DNA of 64,000 bases from contig JANTQF010000167.1 of the NCBI GenBank assembly GCA_032988165.1, positions 1 through 64,000 on the forward strand, read 5' to 3'. A model generated the notes under the pieces. It was not told the origin of the DNA. It was given only the letters and a program-made list of their open reading frames with translations, and made no database searches. Position numbers and translations under genes: made by a program. The DNA is from Emmonsiellopsis sp. PD_33. Lineage: Eukaryota > Ascomycota > Eurotiomycetes > Onygenales > Ajellomycetaceae. Shown here piece after piece: positions 11,707-22,489 of this stretch. Numbering within the stretch: the stretch's first letter is position 1; each line of letters begins with the position of its first letter.

Positions 11707-12022
11707 TATAATGCACAAAGAAAACTGTGTGTCACATGTAGATTAACTGTGCCCTTAGATCTTAGATCTTGGATCTTGGGCCCAGCAGTGTGCCTAGCAA
11801 TGTGCCTGGCAATATGCATGTAGTGCACACTTAGTAGCTAGCTATTAATATATATACTGCACAGGTTTCTTATGAAAAGAACCAGCAAATAATCCTATTA
11901 CTATATGACCCCTACATTTAAAATATACATATATTTTTATCTGTCTATTCCTGTCACACTGTTCAACAACTCATAGTCTGCCTTTTGAATTAAAAGCCTT
12001 ATATTTGATGCTGAATATTATA
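11707..12022 (+). repeat. A2 3' LTR
   Basis: Reverse-complement homologue of the A1 LTRs (316 bp here). It starts TATAATGCACAAAG after the guanine-rich tract and ends GAATATTATA. The terminal TG has become TA by a transition. The shared block GTTTCTTATGAAAAGAACC is well conserved. Confidence 0.88.
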
Positions 12023-12359
12023 ATCTAGTTAACAAGTTCAATATGCAATTTGATTATAAGGTAATGAAGCTGAAGTATCATCAACTTAAGTAATAACTAA
12101 TTTACATATAGAAAGGGGAGAAGAGGAAGAATAAATTTCTAAAAATTAAATCTTATTATTTCATACTAATATTAAAAGCTCTGAGAGGCATAGTAGATAA
12201 AAAACAAATTAAAAACATCAGAGAAAATTTAGAGTACACATCACATCTAGCTCAGAGGGGCAGGCTATTTCTATTAAAGTCAGAATCAACTAAGCACACT
12301 AAAATGAAATAATTACATCACTTATATAAAGAATCAGGATAACATCAAATAATTCCTCT

Positions 12360-13242
12360 ATCTTCTCCAACACTTTTTTATATTAAATGGCTGCTTGGCT
12401 CTATCACCACTGAATCCTAAGGAGTAGCTGCATTGTGTTAGCATACTTAAGCTTATCTAATAGATTCTTAAAGTGATTTAATTACTTAGCTGTATCAATC
12501 AACTTTATAGCATTTACATACACATTAATGGGAACTTACAGCACAGTTAGCAATTAATTTCCTATTTTAAATCAACTACAGGAAAACTCACCATCTCATA
12601 GTAATAATAATACTACACACACTAAGAACAATAAGTCACATATAGACTCTTAAGAGGATAATAAAATACCTTCACATTAGTTTTAATAGTTAGATAGTGA
12701 ATATACTTTCTACATTATTTCAATAAGTACAGACTCTTAATAAATCTCTCTCAGTATTTATCCTTTTTCTTCTCAGCCTTCTCATCATTATTATTATTAT
12801 TATTATTATTATTCTTATTTTCATTCTCTTCATTCTCATCCTCATTATCACTATTATCCTCTAGGGCTTATATAGCAAGCTGCATAAAATCTCCAGCCAA
12901 CCAGATAATAGACATCAGAGTAGTAGGGGTAGGAGCAGGATAGATTAGAGTAATGAAGAGTACAGAGGCAGATAGATAATTAAGCATGCAGGGAGAAATA
13001 ATAGCAGTAGAAGATAATATAGGAGCACACACAGAAAAGAAGCTATAGAAGAAGATAAAAGGAAAATCTTTATAATAGAAGAGTATGATCAGAGAGAGGC
13101 ATAATAAAGTTTGAGGATTCTAAGGTAGAGAAACATCACACAGAAGAGTAGTCAGCCTTATAAGAGAATTAGGAGAGGAGAGAGAGTCTAACAGCACATA
13201 CCTTCCACACACACAGAATGACATAGAAGTCTGAGAGGCTAT
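12360..13242 (-). pseudogene. A3 antisense accessory gene
   Basis: Third copy of the antisense gene and the only one uninterrupted besides A1. The ATG has become ATA (a G-to-A change) at about 13242. The frame then reads ASQTSMSFCVCGRYVLLDSL, remains Ser/Pro-rich, and enters an Asn/Lys/Glu tract at about 12850-12770 where a microsatellite-like ATT run has expanded the Asn codons. The intron and exon 2 follow towards 12360. It supports the two-exon model from A1. Function unknown. Confidence 0.58.
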
Positions 13243-13938
13243 TTCAAATTGATATTTTTTATTTCAGACTATTAAAGTACATCTATTAGTAATTTCTATG
13301 ATATAGTACCTTGATAACATGGAAGAAGTAAAGAAAAGCAGCATATTACACTCAGATAATATTATATAGTTATAATATGTGAAAAGTAAAACAATCATCT
13401 AACTGCACAGACACACATTTAGACTGGGTAATCTAAAATGGAGTGCAATCAGTGCATAAAGTATTCATAAATTAGTGGAAGACATCATAGATGCTCAGAT
13501 AAGAGAATACTATACTAAAGTAAATAATGAGTAGGATGGTAAATTAAATCACAATATTGATATTTAATAGAGAAAATAAAAGAATATAGTAAAATAGAGA
13601 ATATATATATTTATAGGTATACTAGATTATTATGCACCAAATCATCTATCTATCATCATCTAGATACTTAATTATAGAAAACAAACATTAACTACATTAT
13701 ATACTGAATTATCTAGTAATAAAATTACTAATTCCTACAACATGATTAATCTATAGAATATGAAACTGTCTGACTACAACAATCTAAACCTTCTATTAAA
13801 TATAATAATCTAAATTTTTTATAAAGTGTTACAGTCTAAACCTTCTATAATGTACATCACACATCAGCTCAATTCTTCAGCTAGGATACAGAAAATACAC
13901 AAATCCACTGGAGGCTAGCTTCTAAAAAGAGAGGTAGT

Positions 13939-14145
13939 TATAATATATAAAGGAGATCATACATTACATATAGATTAACTGCACCCTCAGACCTCAGATC
14001 TCAGACCTCAGGCTCAGCAGTGTGCCTAGCAGTGCACCTGGCAATGCACACATAGTGTGCACTTAGTAGCTAGCTATTGATATATATGCTACACAGATTT
14101 CTTATGAAAAGAACCAGCAAATAGTCCTATTACTATATAACCCCT
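13939..14145 (+). repeat. Truncated A3 3' LTR
   Basis: The first 207 bp of an A-family LTR, starting TATAATATATAAAGG after a purine tract. It stops at TATAACCCCT, where C1 begins with TGTGAAG. Confidence 0.85.
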
Positions 14146-15445
14146 TGTGAAGAGTTATATTCTTATACTCTATATCTATAGCTCACCTGAACTTCATCTG
14201 ATTTCTGACTGCTCAATTAGATGCCTCTGACTGGGCCTTTATATGAATATTTATTCACTTTAATCTCATATAATTCTCTTCTATTTATATCATATGATCT
14301 CATAATTTTTTTTCCTTTTTCCTTTCTTTCTCTAGTAATTACAATTTTGATTCTAGCATATAGCTCACATGATCTACTTATTGGAGCACACCCATTACAT
14401 TTTATAATCACTTGCTTGATCTCTTCTTAGAGATCCTCATTATATTTGCCCCCCCTAAATGTAATTTATATATATAGTAGATTCTTCCAAATACAACTTG
14501 CATGTACAGTAAACTCTTTCAAAATCTAAAATATAATCAGCTCAGCTCCACTAAACAACATGTCAGTAAAAGACCTCAAAGCCCTGACAATTCATATTAA
14601 TATCTCATGAGATTTTCCTCTGAACTTTTCAAATCCTCTGAACTTTCTGAATCCCTCAAACTCTCTAAATTCAAACAATCTTTTAAATCCATTATGAACA
14701 TGAATCTGCCATGTAAAGACAGCATCTCTTCTCAGAGCTTTAATGCTGAATTCTGAAACTTTATTCAGCAGCTTATAAATAAGATCAATCTTATTGTTAA
14801 ATAAAATCATATGCTCATACTGACTTTAGCTTCTGTCCTAACTCCTGCTCACCTAACCACTCCTTTTAAGGACTTCCTGAGATGCCTGAAAGAAAGGCTC
14901 ACTACTCTTAAGAAATTCATGGGTAAATAAATCATCAAATATCCTGCCTGGCATCTCAGTGTGGAAGTCAAAATTACTTTAAATGGCTATATAATTAGAT
15001 CTCTCACTGATCAGGCCTGATATATCTACATCCAACTCTCTAGCACTACTATCACTTAATTCCACTCTTAAATGAAGACTAACATCAAGCTTATTTCTAT
15101 AACCTCTGATGTCATTCTCAATTAGCTTGACATTCTTTTCTCCAACCCTTCAGTAGCCCAGACAGCCTTAACTTGATTGCACAGTATTTATCAGAAAATC
15201 AACCTACTTGCTACTTTCCTTTCAAGATTCAATTAGAAGATCCTGGAGGCCAGCAACCAACTTTGAGATGATACTATCAAGAAGGCCCTGCTCAAAAAGG
15301 CCATCAAGTTCAAACTTCTGCAGCAGACTGTTGCCTCTAATGAACCTCCTATATATTTTAAGTATTATATGAAGCTTCATGGCATAGAGAACAATCTATC
15401 TGAGATTAAGGCTATTCAGAGCTAAATCTATAGTGATACTTCTAC
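14146..15445 (+). mobile_element. Gypsy family C, copy C1 (LTR and gag part)
   Basis: Begins TGTGAAGAGTT and matches the reverse complement of 40253 down to about 38960 (copy C2). The LTR covers roughly the first 300 bp; its exact 3' end is uncertain because no second LTR is present. A gag frame starts at ATG 14560 (MSVKDLKALT). It contains FSNPLNFLNPSNSLN-like Asn/Pro repeats and later NNLSEIKAIQS, with many stops. The element is cut at 15445 by Gypsy B1. Open frames inside the LTR at 14217-14430 are fortuitous. Confidence 0.75.
14560..15445 (+). pseudogene. C1 gag, truncated
   Basis: The start matches ATG at 39841 (minus) in C2. The reading is interrupted by TAG and TGA codons and probably short frame changes. 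The C-terminal part (about 15270-15430) reads as Lys-rich ALLKKAIKFKLLQQTV and YYMKLHGIENNLSEIK, shared with C2. The zinc knuckle seen in C2 is missing here because B1 interrupts the gene first. The product would be a retrotransposon capsid protein. Confidence 0.6.
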
Positions 15446-15960
15446 TGTGATGGGGATCTACTGTCAGACCAGATTAATTTTTTGCTGAGGCTTTTCACCA
15501 CCAAGTGTAGCTATAAAGATAGATATTTTCCTTTTATAGTAAGATCTCATCTATTCATTCATGGATTTCTCATGCATGTATATGCTTCTTTGAGATAGAT
15601 CTTTTATTTCTTTTGTGTGTTGCCTTATCATTCTATTACTATATTATTTTGTACTATAAATTACTAATACATTCCTCCACTTTAACATTAATATCAATTC
15701 TTTTCTTGTGTTTGCTGCTGCCCTGTTCAGTGCTGCCTAACACACATATTCTATTCCCACTTCATTGGTGTGCATAATCAGAAATCATAAATGAATGAAT
15801 AGATAGCAGTATTAATATAGATAGCTATACTGAGTTTCTTTCCCCTTTTTCCTTTTCTTTTGTTGAGTGTGCTGCTCAATGCAATTCTCTTATTTCAATT
15901 TGTAATAGGCTCATTTAATTGAAGTAGGCTCATAACTTTGCAACTGCACCAATGGCAATG
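15446..15960 (+). repeat. B1 5' LTR/leader region
   Basis: Conserved in all three B copies (54410-54900 and, reversed, 44581-44080). Shared phrases include ATTGGTGTGCATAATCAGAAAT and a pyrimidine-rich stretch TTTCCTTTTCTTTTGTTGA. The exact LTR end cannot be fixed because no B copy here keeps a 3' LTR. No reading frame is supported. Confidence 0.6.
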
Positions 15961-16399
15961 TCATCAGAAGAAAACTTTGAAGAATAAACCTATCAAACTA
16001 TTGAACCCATTAAGTCACTCCTCAATAAATGTAGACTCTAGTGAGAAGAAAAATCTATAGTAAATCTTACAGTTTCTTTTCTTCCTTAAGTTTCTGAATC
16101 TCTACCCATAAAAAGATACTAATATTACTACTATTATCAATTTATTTCTCATTTACAAATATAAATCATTTATCTGTTCATTTCTCCATCAATATATATC
16201 TTCTAAGTATATTTAGTTGGATTTCATTGCACATTATTAAACTCAGTCAGGAAAAACATCAGCTCTGCCACTAAAAATCAAGATTAACAGTAAGAAGATG
16301 TTAAGCTCTACTAATTTCTCATCAGACCTGCTGATGCCTAGCAGTGCCTTGCCTCTTAAAAGTGGAATGATTTATTAGTAACTTATCATATTTATACTG

Positions 16400-17480
16400 A
16401 TTTTTAGATCTCTTGAAGCCCTCTCTTTTGATGGGAAAGACATTACTTAGTTTGTCAACCAGTTTAATGCTGTGCTGAAGCTGCACCATATTCCTAAAGA
16501 TAAAGTCTTGACAGTGCTATGCAACTATTACTCTATGAAATTGCAGGACCATGTAAATTAGCTCATAAAGAACCTGCAAATCTGAATTAAAGTTAAGGCT
16601 CAGTTAGTGTTAGAGTTCTAATAGAATGATTCTCATCAGTAGATATACAATCAGATCTACCTAAATACTCTATCTAGTTTCAAATAATCTTCCAGCTAAG
16701 ATATTCTCACTTTCTACTGTCAGTTCTGAGCCATCACTAAGCTACTAATTAGCTAGAATGAAATTCAGAAATTACTTGCCTATCAATTATTCTTATAAGG
16801 CCTACCTGATGGAATTCATAAGAAAGTCTTTTGCAAGGCTAGGTTTAATCAAAGCAACCCATCTGAGTGGAAGATTTTGAAGGTCTGTAATGTAGTAGTA
16901 GAATCTTAGGAAGTTAAAGAAAAGATAGCCTAGATAATCACATCTAATTTAAATTCTCATATGATGTTACTCACTTAGTTGCCTCCTACTCAGCCTATCT
17001 TCAATCTGCCTACTCTAGCTGTGCTGAGATCTCAAGTGATGCTTTCTGTACTACCTACTTCTTCTGACTTAGCTTCAAGGAATTCAAATGATAGCTTGCT
17101 TGAATCTTTTGTCAATTAGATGGATGTACTGTTGCTAGCCATCATAGAATTTCAACAGCAGGAAAATATATAATAGTTAGCTGTAATGCTGTGCATCCTT
17201 ACCAACTAGAAATCTATCAATCCTACTCAGAATCTCACAAATATTTCCTATTATGAGATGCAGTGTGGCCCTGATGACTCATATCAATTTTGATCTGATA
17301 GTATGTCATAATATAATCACCCTTCTTGTGCCTACTAGGGTTGTAGTGACTTGACTCACATGCTCTCATAATGCCTCTGAATTGGTAAATTAATTGACCA
17401 GGAAAAGATCCATCAAAATAGAATGAGTAAATACTTTGATAGACATATAATGTAGTACAGTCTGAAGATCAATGTGAATC
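16400..17480 (+). pseudogene. B1 gag
   Basis: The capsid-like start reads FDGKDIT then FVNQFNAVLKLHHI and KLQDHVN, a pattern of Gypsy gag proteins of fungi. Further on are LFL.GLPDGIHKKVF and a Pro-rich LTQLPPTQPIFNLPTL. A zinc knuckle remnant lies at about 17325-17375 (CAY.GCSDLTHMLS), followed by IDQEKIHQNRMSKYFDR, the basic extension often seen after the knuckle. All stops are of the deamination type. B2 and B3 carry the same gene. Confidence 0.75.
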
Positions 17481-17499
17481 AATATGAATTACATATTAT

Positions 17500-18480
17500 T
17501 ATTATTAAGTATGTTTTTAAGTAGAGATCTGTGCCTCCTATTGTCCCAACAGCAGTAAAACTCTATAATGATAGTAGTATCCTTGTTTCCTCTAATAGTA
17601 GCTCATTACTGGCAGTCAATTTTATTAGCATATGTGATGTTGGATTCAAAAGTAGCACAGAAGAAGGTAACTTAGACAGCAAGATGAAAGAGGCTGCTAG
17701 TATGATAGTTACTCAGGCTATTACTAGAAATAGTAAGAGTAAAGGATCAGCTGCTGATAAGAATCAATCTATACTCTCTAACTGAATTAAAAAGGAGAAA
17801 GCCCTACCTTCTACCCACTCTTAAAGAGCCAGCTGCTATTCAGATGACTTCTAAAAATTAGTTTTATTTACTGAGGACATCATCTTACCTTTATCTAATT
17901 CTAATGATTCATAAATCCTTTATGACAGCCAGCTGCAGGAAGAAATGCCAACTCAGCTAATTGATGAAGCTATAATTAATGCTAAGATAGCTAAAGTGCC
18001 TGTAATTTAGAAGAAAATCATTCTTTACTGTTCTAGAAAATCTAAAGGGTCCAAGCTCTCTATTGAAATGAAGGACAAGGAGAATTAGGCTACTATAACT
18101 CAGACAGTCTTTAAGAGGATTATATGCTAAAAAATCACAGGGATTCAGATTAAGAATATCATAGCCTACTTTACTCAGTTGTAATAAATATTCTTTCAGA
18201 ATCTTTCAGCTGAAATTTAGCAACATATAATTTAAGAAGATTCTACTAGAGTCTTCTTGATGCAGCCCTCTCACCTCCTCTCAGAATATAATCCTCAGTA
18301 GAATCTGATGTTTATTGACTCTATCAAGTTTTCTATTAGCATCAGAAAAGGTTAGACTGAAGTTATATTCAATGGCAGGGTAGAAATCAACTGCATGATG
18401 AAGAGTACTGCCTTGAGCCTCAGCCTGATCATCCAGAAAGATACTCTCAAGCTGATCTTTAATGCTAATGATTAACATAG
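17500..18480 (+). pseudogene. B1 protease region
   Basis: An open 84-codon stretch at 17531-17785 reads SVPPIVPTAVKLYND, a linker, and SLLAVNFISICDVGF. After several stops the frame reaches KFSISIRKG, RVEINCMMKST and LKLIFNAND at about 18325-18475, resembling the degraded core of a retropepsin-like domain where a D(T/S)G would be expected. The catalytic Asp triad cannot be confirmed. Sequence from here to 19406 aligns with B3 57440-58335 and leads into RT. Confidence 0.5.
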
Positions 18481-19406
18481 TAGTATCATTAAAATCTGCA
18501 AAGATATCTCAGTTTATATTGGATTTATAGCTGTACCTCAAACCTTCTTCATCTTAGAATGTAGTTCTTATGAGTGCATTCTAGACTATCCCTATAAAAA
18601 TGTGACTTAGTTAGTATGACAGACAGATAATGTGGGCAATATCACTATCATGATTTTCAATCTAGATAATGAAACTAACTAGGTCTCCTTCCTCAGCTAT
18701 TCTCCAGAGGACTATGGTGATATGTAGCTGGATAATCTTTGTAGCAAACATCAGCCTTTAAATTAGAAGTATTGGGTTTGACTGATCTTTATAATGATGA
18801 TAGTGAGTAAAGAGATGAAGTCTGAGTTAGCTATATTAGTGTGATAGATAATAGAGTAGAAATTCTACTGCATAAGAGTAATGAAAGGAAATTCAGCTAA
18901 TTATAATTTCTCAGCCCAGAGCTAATAAATGCCTTCAGTCAATCAGAGACTACCATTTAATTGCCTCAGAAGTCTCCACTACATATTCTTATTATTCTAT
19001 AATAGTGCTTTTAGTTATCTTTATATGCTATATTTTCTTTCCTGCAGTACTCTATCTCTGAAATTCATTGAATTTATAGCATCCAGCTGCATGACCTTTC
19101 TCTCTATGATTCTACTGAGCCCTCTCCTCAATCTTATCATCTAATTGTCACCATACTTTACAAGTAAAAGGCAGATAAGATTCAGCCTCTCAATACATTA
19201 ATAATAGATAGAGGAACTTCTGGTAGGATAGATTGATGAAGGGAGATCTATTAGAAATAATACTAAGATAATATTAAATTTATAAAGGATCTACCTTCAC
19301 TCTATAACTATCTAATCACATCTTATTTCTCAGATTGCCTGCACAGCTCTTGCCTCACATCTGACAGAATAGAAAAGCTTCAAATCAGATCAATTTTGAC
19401 ACCTCA
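18481..19406 (+). other. B1 protease-RT linker region
   Basis: Conserved with B2 and B3 and degraded. Readable fragments include FILECSSYECILDYPYKNVT and VSFLSYSPEDYGD at about 18550-18720, then hydrophobic stretches at 18930-19140. These belong to the polyprotein segment between protease and RT in this Gypsy type. No independent gene. Confidence 0.45.
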
Positions 19407-19414
19407 GGAGCACA
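19407..19414. repeat. 8-bp target duplication GGAGCACA, left of hAT
   Basis: GGAGCACA is repeated at 28465-28472. Eight bases is diagnostic for hAT transposases. In B3 the uninterrupted site reads GGAACATA at about 58341-58348, the same site with transitions. Confidence 0.93.
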
Positions 19415-19434
19415 TAAAGCTGCCACTGAGATGG
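19415..19434 (+). repeat. hAT left terminal inverted repeat
   Basis: TAAAGCTGCCACTGAGATGG. Pairs with the right end at 28445-28464 with three differences, all transitions. Confidence 0.9.
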
Positions 19435-19640
19435 AATGGAATGAGATGGGAAACTGTCTCTATATATTTATCCTGTAGATATTAATCCCATCCTGTCTCA
19501 TACTGAAATGTGTGCTTCCATATCCCATTCTATAATCAAATTAAAATCCCATGTCCTGTCCTATTGCATGAATGGTTCTCCTGTGTCCTGTCCCATCCTG
19601 TCCTATAAATAGATGGGATGGGATGGGATGAGAAGGAAAA
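19435..19640. repeat. hAT left subterminal repeat cluster
   Basis: Repeated GGAATGGGATGGGA-like and TCCCATCCTGTC-like units on both strands, for example near 19492, 19555, 19580 and 19614-19630. hAT transposases bind short subterminal repeats, and the same motif cluster occurs at the other end (28225-28450). Function as binding sites is inference. Confidence 0.75.
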
Positions 19641-19843
19641 TCCCAGGTGCAATAATAAATTATATGCAGTTAGAAATCATCATGAAAAATTTCATATGGA
19701 TTGTTACCATTTTTTATTACATTTTTTCTACTATATTAATTTTCCACTCATTATAGTATCAAGTCAATACTCACTCCATATCATCATATCATCCCTACTA
19801 CATATCTACTCCTCAGTATTTAGAGCTACTACAGGCTCTTGAG

Positions 19844-20860
19844 TCACTCTTCATACTTCTTAACTACATACTCCTCAGGCTTGTCAACTACAGGCTCTGA
19901 AACCTCATGCTCCCCAGCCTCACATAGCACATCTCTCTCTACCACAAGCTCTATAATCCTATACTCCTTTGATATAGACTTCTTAACCATAGACTTCATC
20001 ACACAGCCTTCCTCTTCATTCTTCAGGATCAAGATCAGATCTGCTGAATTAAACTCCATGTCTCTATCTCTATCTTCCTTACTTGTAGTATCCTCCTCTT
20101 TCTCACTATCAACTCAGTCCTCATCATCTGATGTATCCACATCAAAGTCATCTAACCCACATCCCACTGCCTGTATCTCCATGCCATAGCCTTTGATCTT
20201 CACTTCCTGCTTCTTATTCTCTCCCACAGCTACCTCCAGCTTTATGCCTCCAAAGTATGAATAGCTTACCCCTCTCAAAATCAACAGAACAAGCTGCATA
20301 TCATTAACTTGAAGGGTCTTCTTCTAGTAATGAGTCAGGTAGAGATTCACACCTGAAGTACTATCAGCATCATATCATTAATAGATCATTACATTATCTT
20401 GTTATCTACATTTAAAGAGTGTCATCAGTATTTCCTCACTAATGAGGTGCAGACAATTAATGGCCTCAGCCTGGATATAGTACTCATCACCCAGATTTTT
20501 CCTACCTACCTTGGGCAAATTCTGAATTATCTTCCTCACAAGCTGATTAAATAACCCTATTTCTAAAACTGGGTACATACTTGTCTACTAAAATGTAATC
20601 TCCTTCTCTTCAACTAATCTAGCTGTTAGTAAATTATTAATATTATTCTAAATAGTATCTTACCTGATAGACTAGCTGGTGGCTGCAGCTCAGACTTAAT
20701 ACCAATATAATTTCTAGCTCTGTGCTCACCATCTACTTCAAGTCATGCCTTTTGATTATTAGCTTACTTCTTGTGGTCCTCATGATACTTCTTCACTGTG
20801 AAGGCCTTATTATGTTTCTTGCAGATCCTAGGGGAGCACTTACAGTTAATTGAGTAGTAG
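19844..20860 (-). pseudogene. Histone H3-like protein gene, decayed, with acidic tail
   Basis: Read on the minus strand. A Lys-rich N-terminal part (FTVKKYHEDHKK near 20800) is followed by a likely short intron (GTAAGA at 20663 to about 20623). Then comes a segment that aligns gap-free with the H3 N-helix and first helix: EKEITF, two TAG codons, TSMYPVLEIG and LFNQLVRKIIQ (compare the LPFQRLVREIAQ pattern of H3). The second helix reads IQAEAINCLHLISEEILMTL. After a roughly 20-residue insertion, the third helix region reads NLYLTHY then KKTLQVNDMQLVLLILRG, matching the H3 pattern NLCAIHAK...KDIQLARRIRG. About 130 further residues are acidic (LDDFDVDTSDDED, then EFNSADLILILKNEEEGC). It is too divergent to be a mutated copy of canonical H3. 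Stops are deamination type. Role inferred: chromatin mimic or variant carried by the transposon. Confidence 0.62.
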
Positions 20861-20869
20861 CTGAAAATA

Positions 20870-21255
20870 AACCCATATATTAGTCCATGCATCAGTTTCT
20901 AGGGGAAGAAGGCTGGAGACACATACCTAGACATACTGCTAGATGGAGGTGGTTGGGATGGAAGGGGAGTTAGAGATAGAGATTTTAGAGACTACAAAAG
21001 AGAAGAGAAGAGGAGAGAAAAATGAGGAGGAAAAGAGGAGGGGAAGAGGGGTAAATATGACACATTACTGGTTGTGATCAAAATAATTTCTATTTTGGGT
21101 ATTGCCAGAGGAAATAATCTGAACTCATTACCTAGGTTCATTATTATGTAAATATATTCTATAATTACTCTCATTAATTCTAGTACACTATCATTCTAAC
21201 ATTCATTGCACCATACAAGAGACATTAACATCTAGAGTTATCATAGAACATATGA
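20870..21255. other. Purine-rich spacer in hAT
   Basis: Contains an A/G-rich tract at 20990-21055 (GAAGAGAAGAGGAGAG-like). It separates the antisense H3-like gene from the plus-strand relics, so it could be a shared divergent promoter region. No coding potential supported. Confidence 0.4.
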
Positions 21256-21261
21256 TGTCCA

Positions 21262-21660
21262 GCCTCTAATCACCAATGAAGAAGTACTTGCAATGCCTCA
21301 AGATCAAGTGTGCCAGGGAGATCAGGCATGCAAAGACTGGCAATGAGGCCATTATAGAGAAAGCCCAAGAGACTAATTGTAAGGCACACTTTGATGCAGT
21401 AAAGTGTCTGTAGGGATTAGTCAAATGATAATGAGCTTTTGTAACAGTTCTAGCAGTAAAGATGCTAATACTAAGCACAGGGAAATAGCATTGCTGGCTG
21501 ATTGATCTGTCATAGAGAAGGCAGAGGCTGAGTGCATTGCCCAGAAGTGTTTTAATTAAGAGAAGTCCTTAGAATATCATTAGGCCTAAATTGTAAAGAA
21601 GTGCACACTTAAGGAGGAGGTAGAGGAAGAGAAGATTATATAGTGACTACATACATTGTA
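21262..21660 (+). pseudogene. Unrecognised Lys/Ala-rich relic in hAT (first exon)
   Basis: From ATG at about 21277 the frame reads MKKYLQCLKIKCAREIRHAK, then GNEAIIEKAQETNCK and AHFDAVKCL before a TAG. After further breaks HREIALLAD and VIEKAEAECIAQKCFN continue it to about 21560, and KKCTLKEEVEEEKII follows near 21600. The charged helical composition suggests a coiled coil. I do not recognise the family. It lies head-to-head with the H3-like gene. A possible intron (GTAATC at about 21659 to an acceptor near 21745) would join it to the next relic. Confidence 0.4.
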
Positions 21661-21769
21661 ATCTGAGATTAGTTTTAAAAAGAGAAGAGTCAGTTACTTC
21701 AACTTGCAATTATAATTATTAATTAATACTGACTATTAATAGATTAATATCTCCCCTCCCTCCAATGAT

Positions 21770-22165
21770 AAAATCATCAATATGACCCTCCAATGTTTCT
21801 GCACCCAGACACAGGTGTTATTGGCCTCCCATGATATGAAGATTCTCAAGCATGGAAAAGTAATACTCATGGCTGCTGATGCTAGTGAGGAAGTAGCTGT
21901 AAAGAAATTAGATGAGTTCTGAGAGACTTTGAATAAGAAAGATAGAGAGCTATTGGAAGTAATTCCTCAGCTGGAAGAGGTGTCAGAGGGTGATTTTGAG
22001 GTGAAGAGAGAGATGTCAAGCAATGAGAGTAAGGAGTTAGAGTGGGAAGATTATTTGAAGTAGGGTGATGCAGAGTTTTTATGTGAAATGGGAGCTTATA
22101 AAGTCTATTCAGTAGGAATTAGTATTAAATAGGGAAAGTTTAGTACAGAATGGAGTTCATTTACA
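21770..22165 (+). pseudogene. Unrecognised acidic relic in hAT (second exon)
   Basis: From about 21782 a frame with few stops reads MTLQCFCTQTQVLLASHDMK, then ILKHGKVILMAADASEEVAV and KKLDEF before a TGA. It continues ETLNKKDRELLEVIPQLEEV, an acidic segment, WEDYLK, and ends near 22165. Three in-frame stops (TGA, TAG, TAG) fit former Arg, Gln or Trp codons. The HGKVILMAADAS stretch looks like a structured core. No family recognised. Together with the previous entry it may form one gene divergent from the H3-like one. Confidence 0.42.
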
Positions 22166-22489
22166 TTCTAAGAATTTCAGTAATAAGATTTGGTAATAGG
22201 CCTCTCATGGATTTTCACTGATAGCATCATGGCCATAATCTTCATTAATTGATTAATGTCCTGAATCATTGAGAAGTGCAAAAGCTATATCTGTGTGATT
22301 TGATGTCCCTATACTAGGGTAGCATCTTCCTGGTTCAAAGAGAATTATAATTATTAACTTATAATATTTTTTCTATTAGCTGCAAAAGCATTACTAATTT
22401 ATTAACTAGATATTAGATTAAATTTTTAGTAGTATAGATGTTTTTAGTAATATCTGCATTCCCCAGCTGTCTTTCTTTCTGCCTTCCCA
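22166..22489. other. AT-rich hAT segment
   Basis: No coding frame or RNA gene is supported. Contains a short readable phrase near 22180-22320 but nothing conserved that I recognise. Confidence 0.3.

Larger units (their letters stand above)
215..12022 (+). mobile_element. Ty3/Gypsy chromovirus family A, copy A2 (split by A1)
   Basis: A2 reads on the plus strand and consists of 215-2875 and 10409-12022. The two parts are separated by the 7.5-kb insertion of A1 with its AGCAA duplication. The left part matches the reverse complement of A1 from about 7150 down to the 3' region, and the right part continues to a 316-bp 3' LTR at 11707-12022. The 5' half (LTR, gag, protease, most of reverse transcriptase) is missing, cut by LINE L2 at 214 and the window edge. 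Sequence after 12022 is A3 pol, so A2 itself lies inside A3. Confidence 0.85.
12023..14145 (+). mobile_element. Chromovirus A, copy A3 (3' part, truncated LTR)
   Basis: Sequence right after the A2 LTR picks up at the end of the chromodomain of another A copy (AACAAGTTCAATATGCA-like), matching A2 from about 2265. It continues through the antisense gene, noncoding region and LTR. The LTR starts at 13939 and is cut at 14145 by element C1. The 5' part lies beyond A2, off the left edge. A2 is therefore nested in A3. Confidence 0.8.

Noticed and set aside
14217..14430. Overlapping ORFs of 64 and 69 codons on both strands
   Set aside because: They lie inside the C1 LTR, are matched there by C2, and have no protein-like conservation.
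19839..20189. 116-codon plus-strand Ser-rich ORF
   Set aside because: It is the complement of the acidic tail of the H3-like gene. The minus-strand reading continues into the histone-fold motifs.
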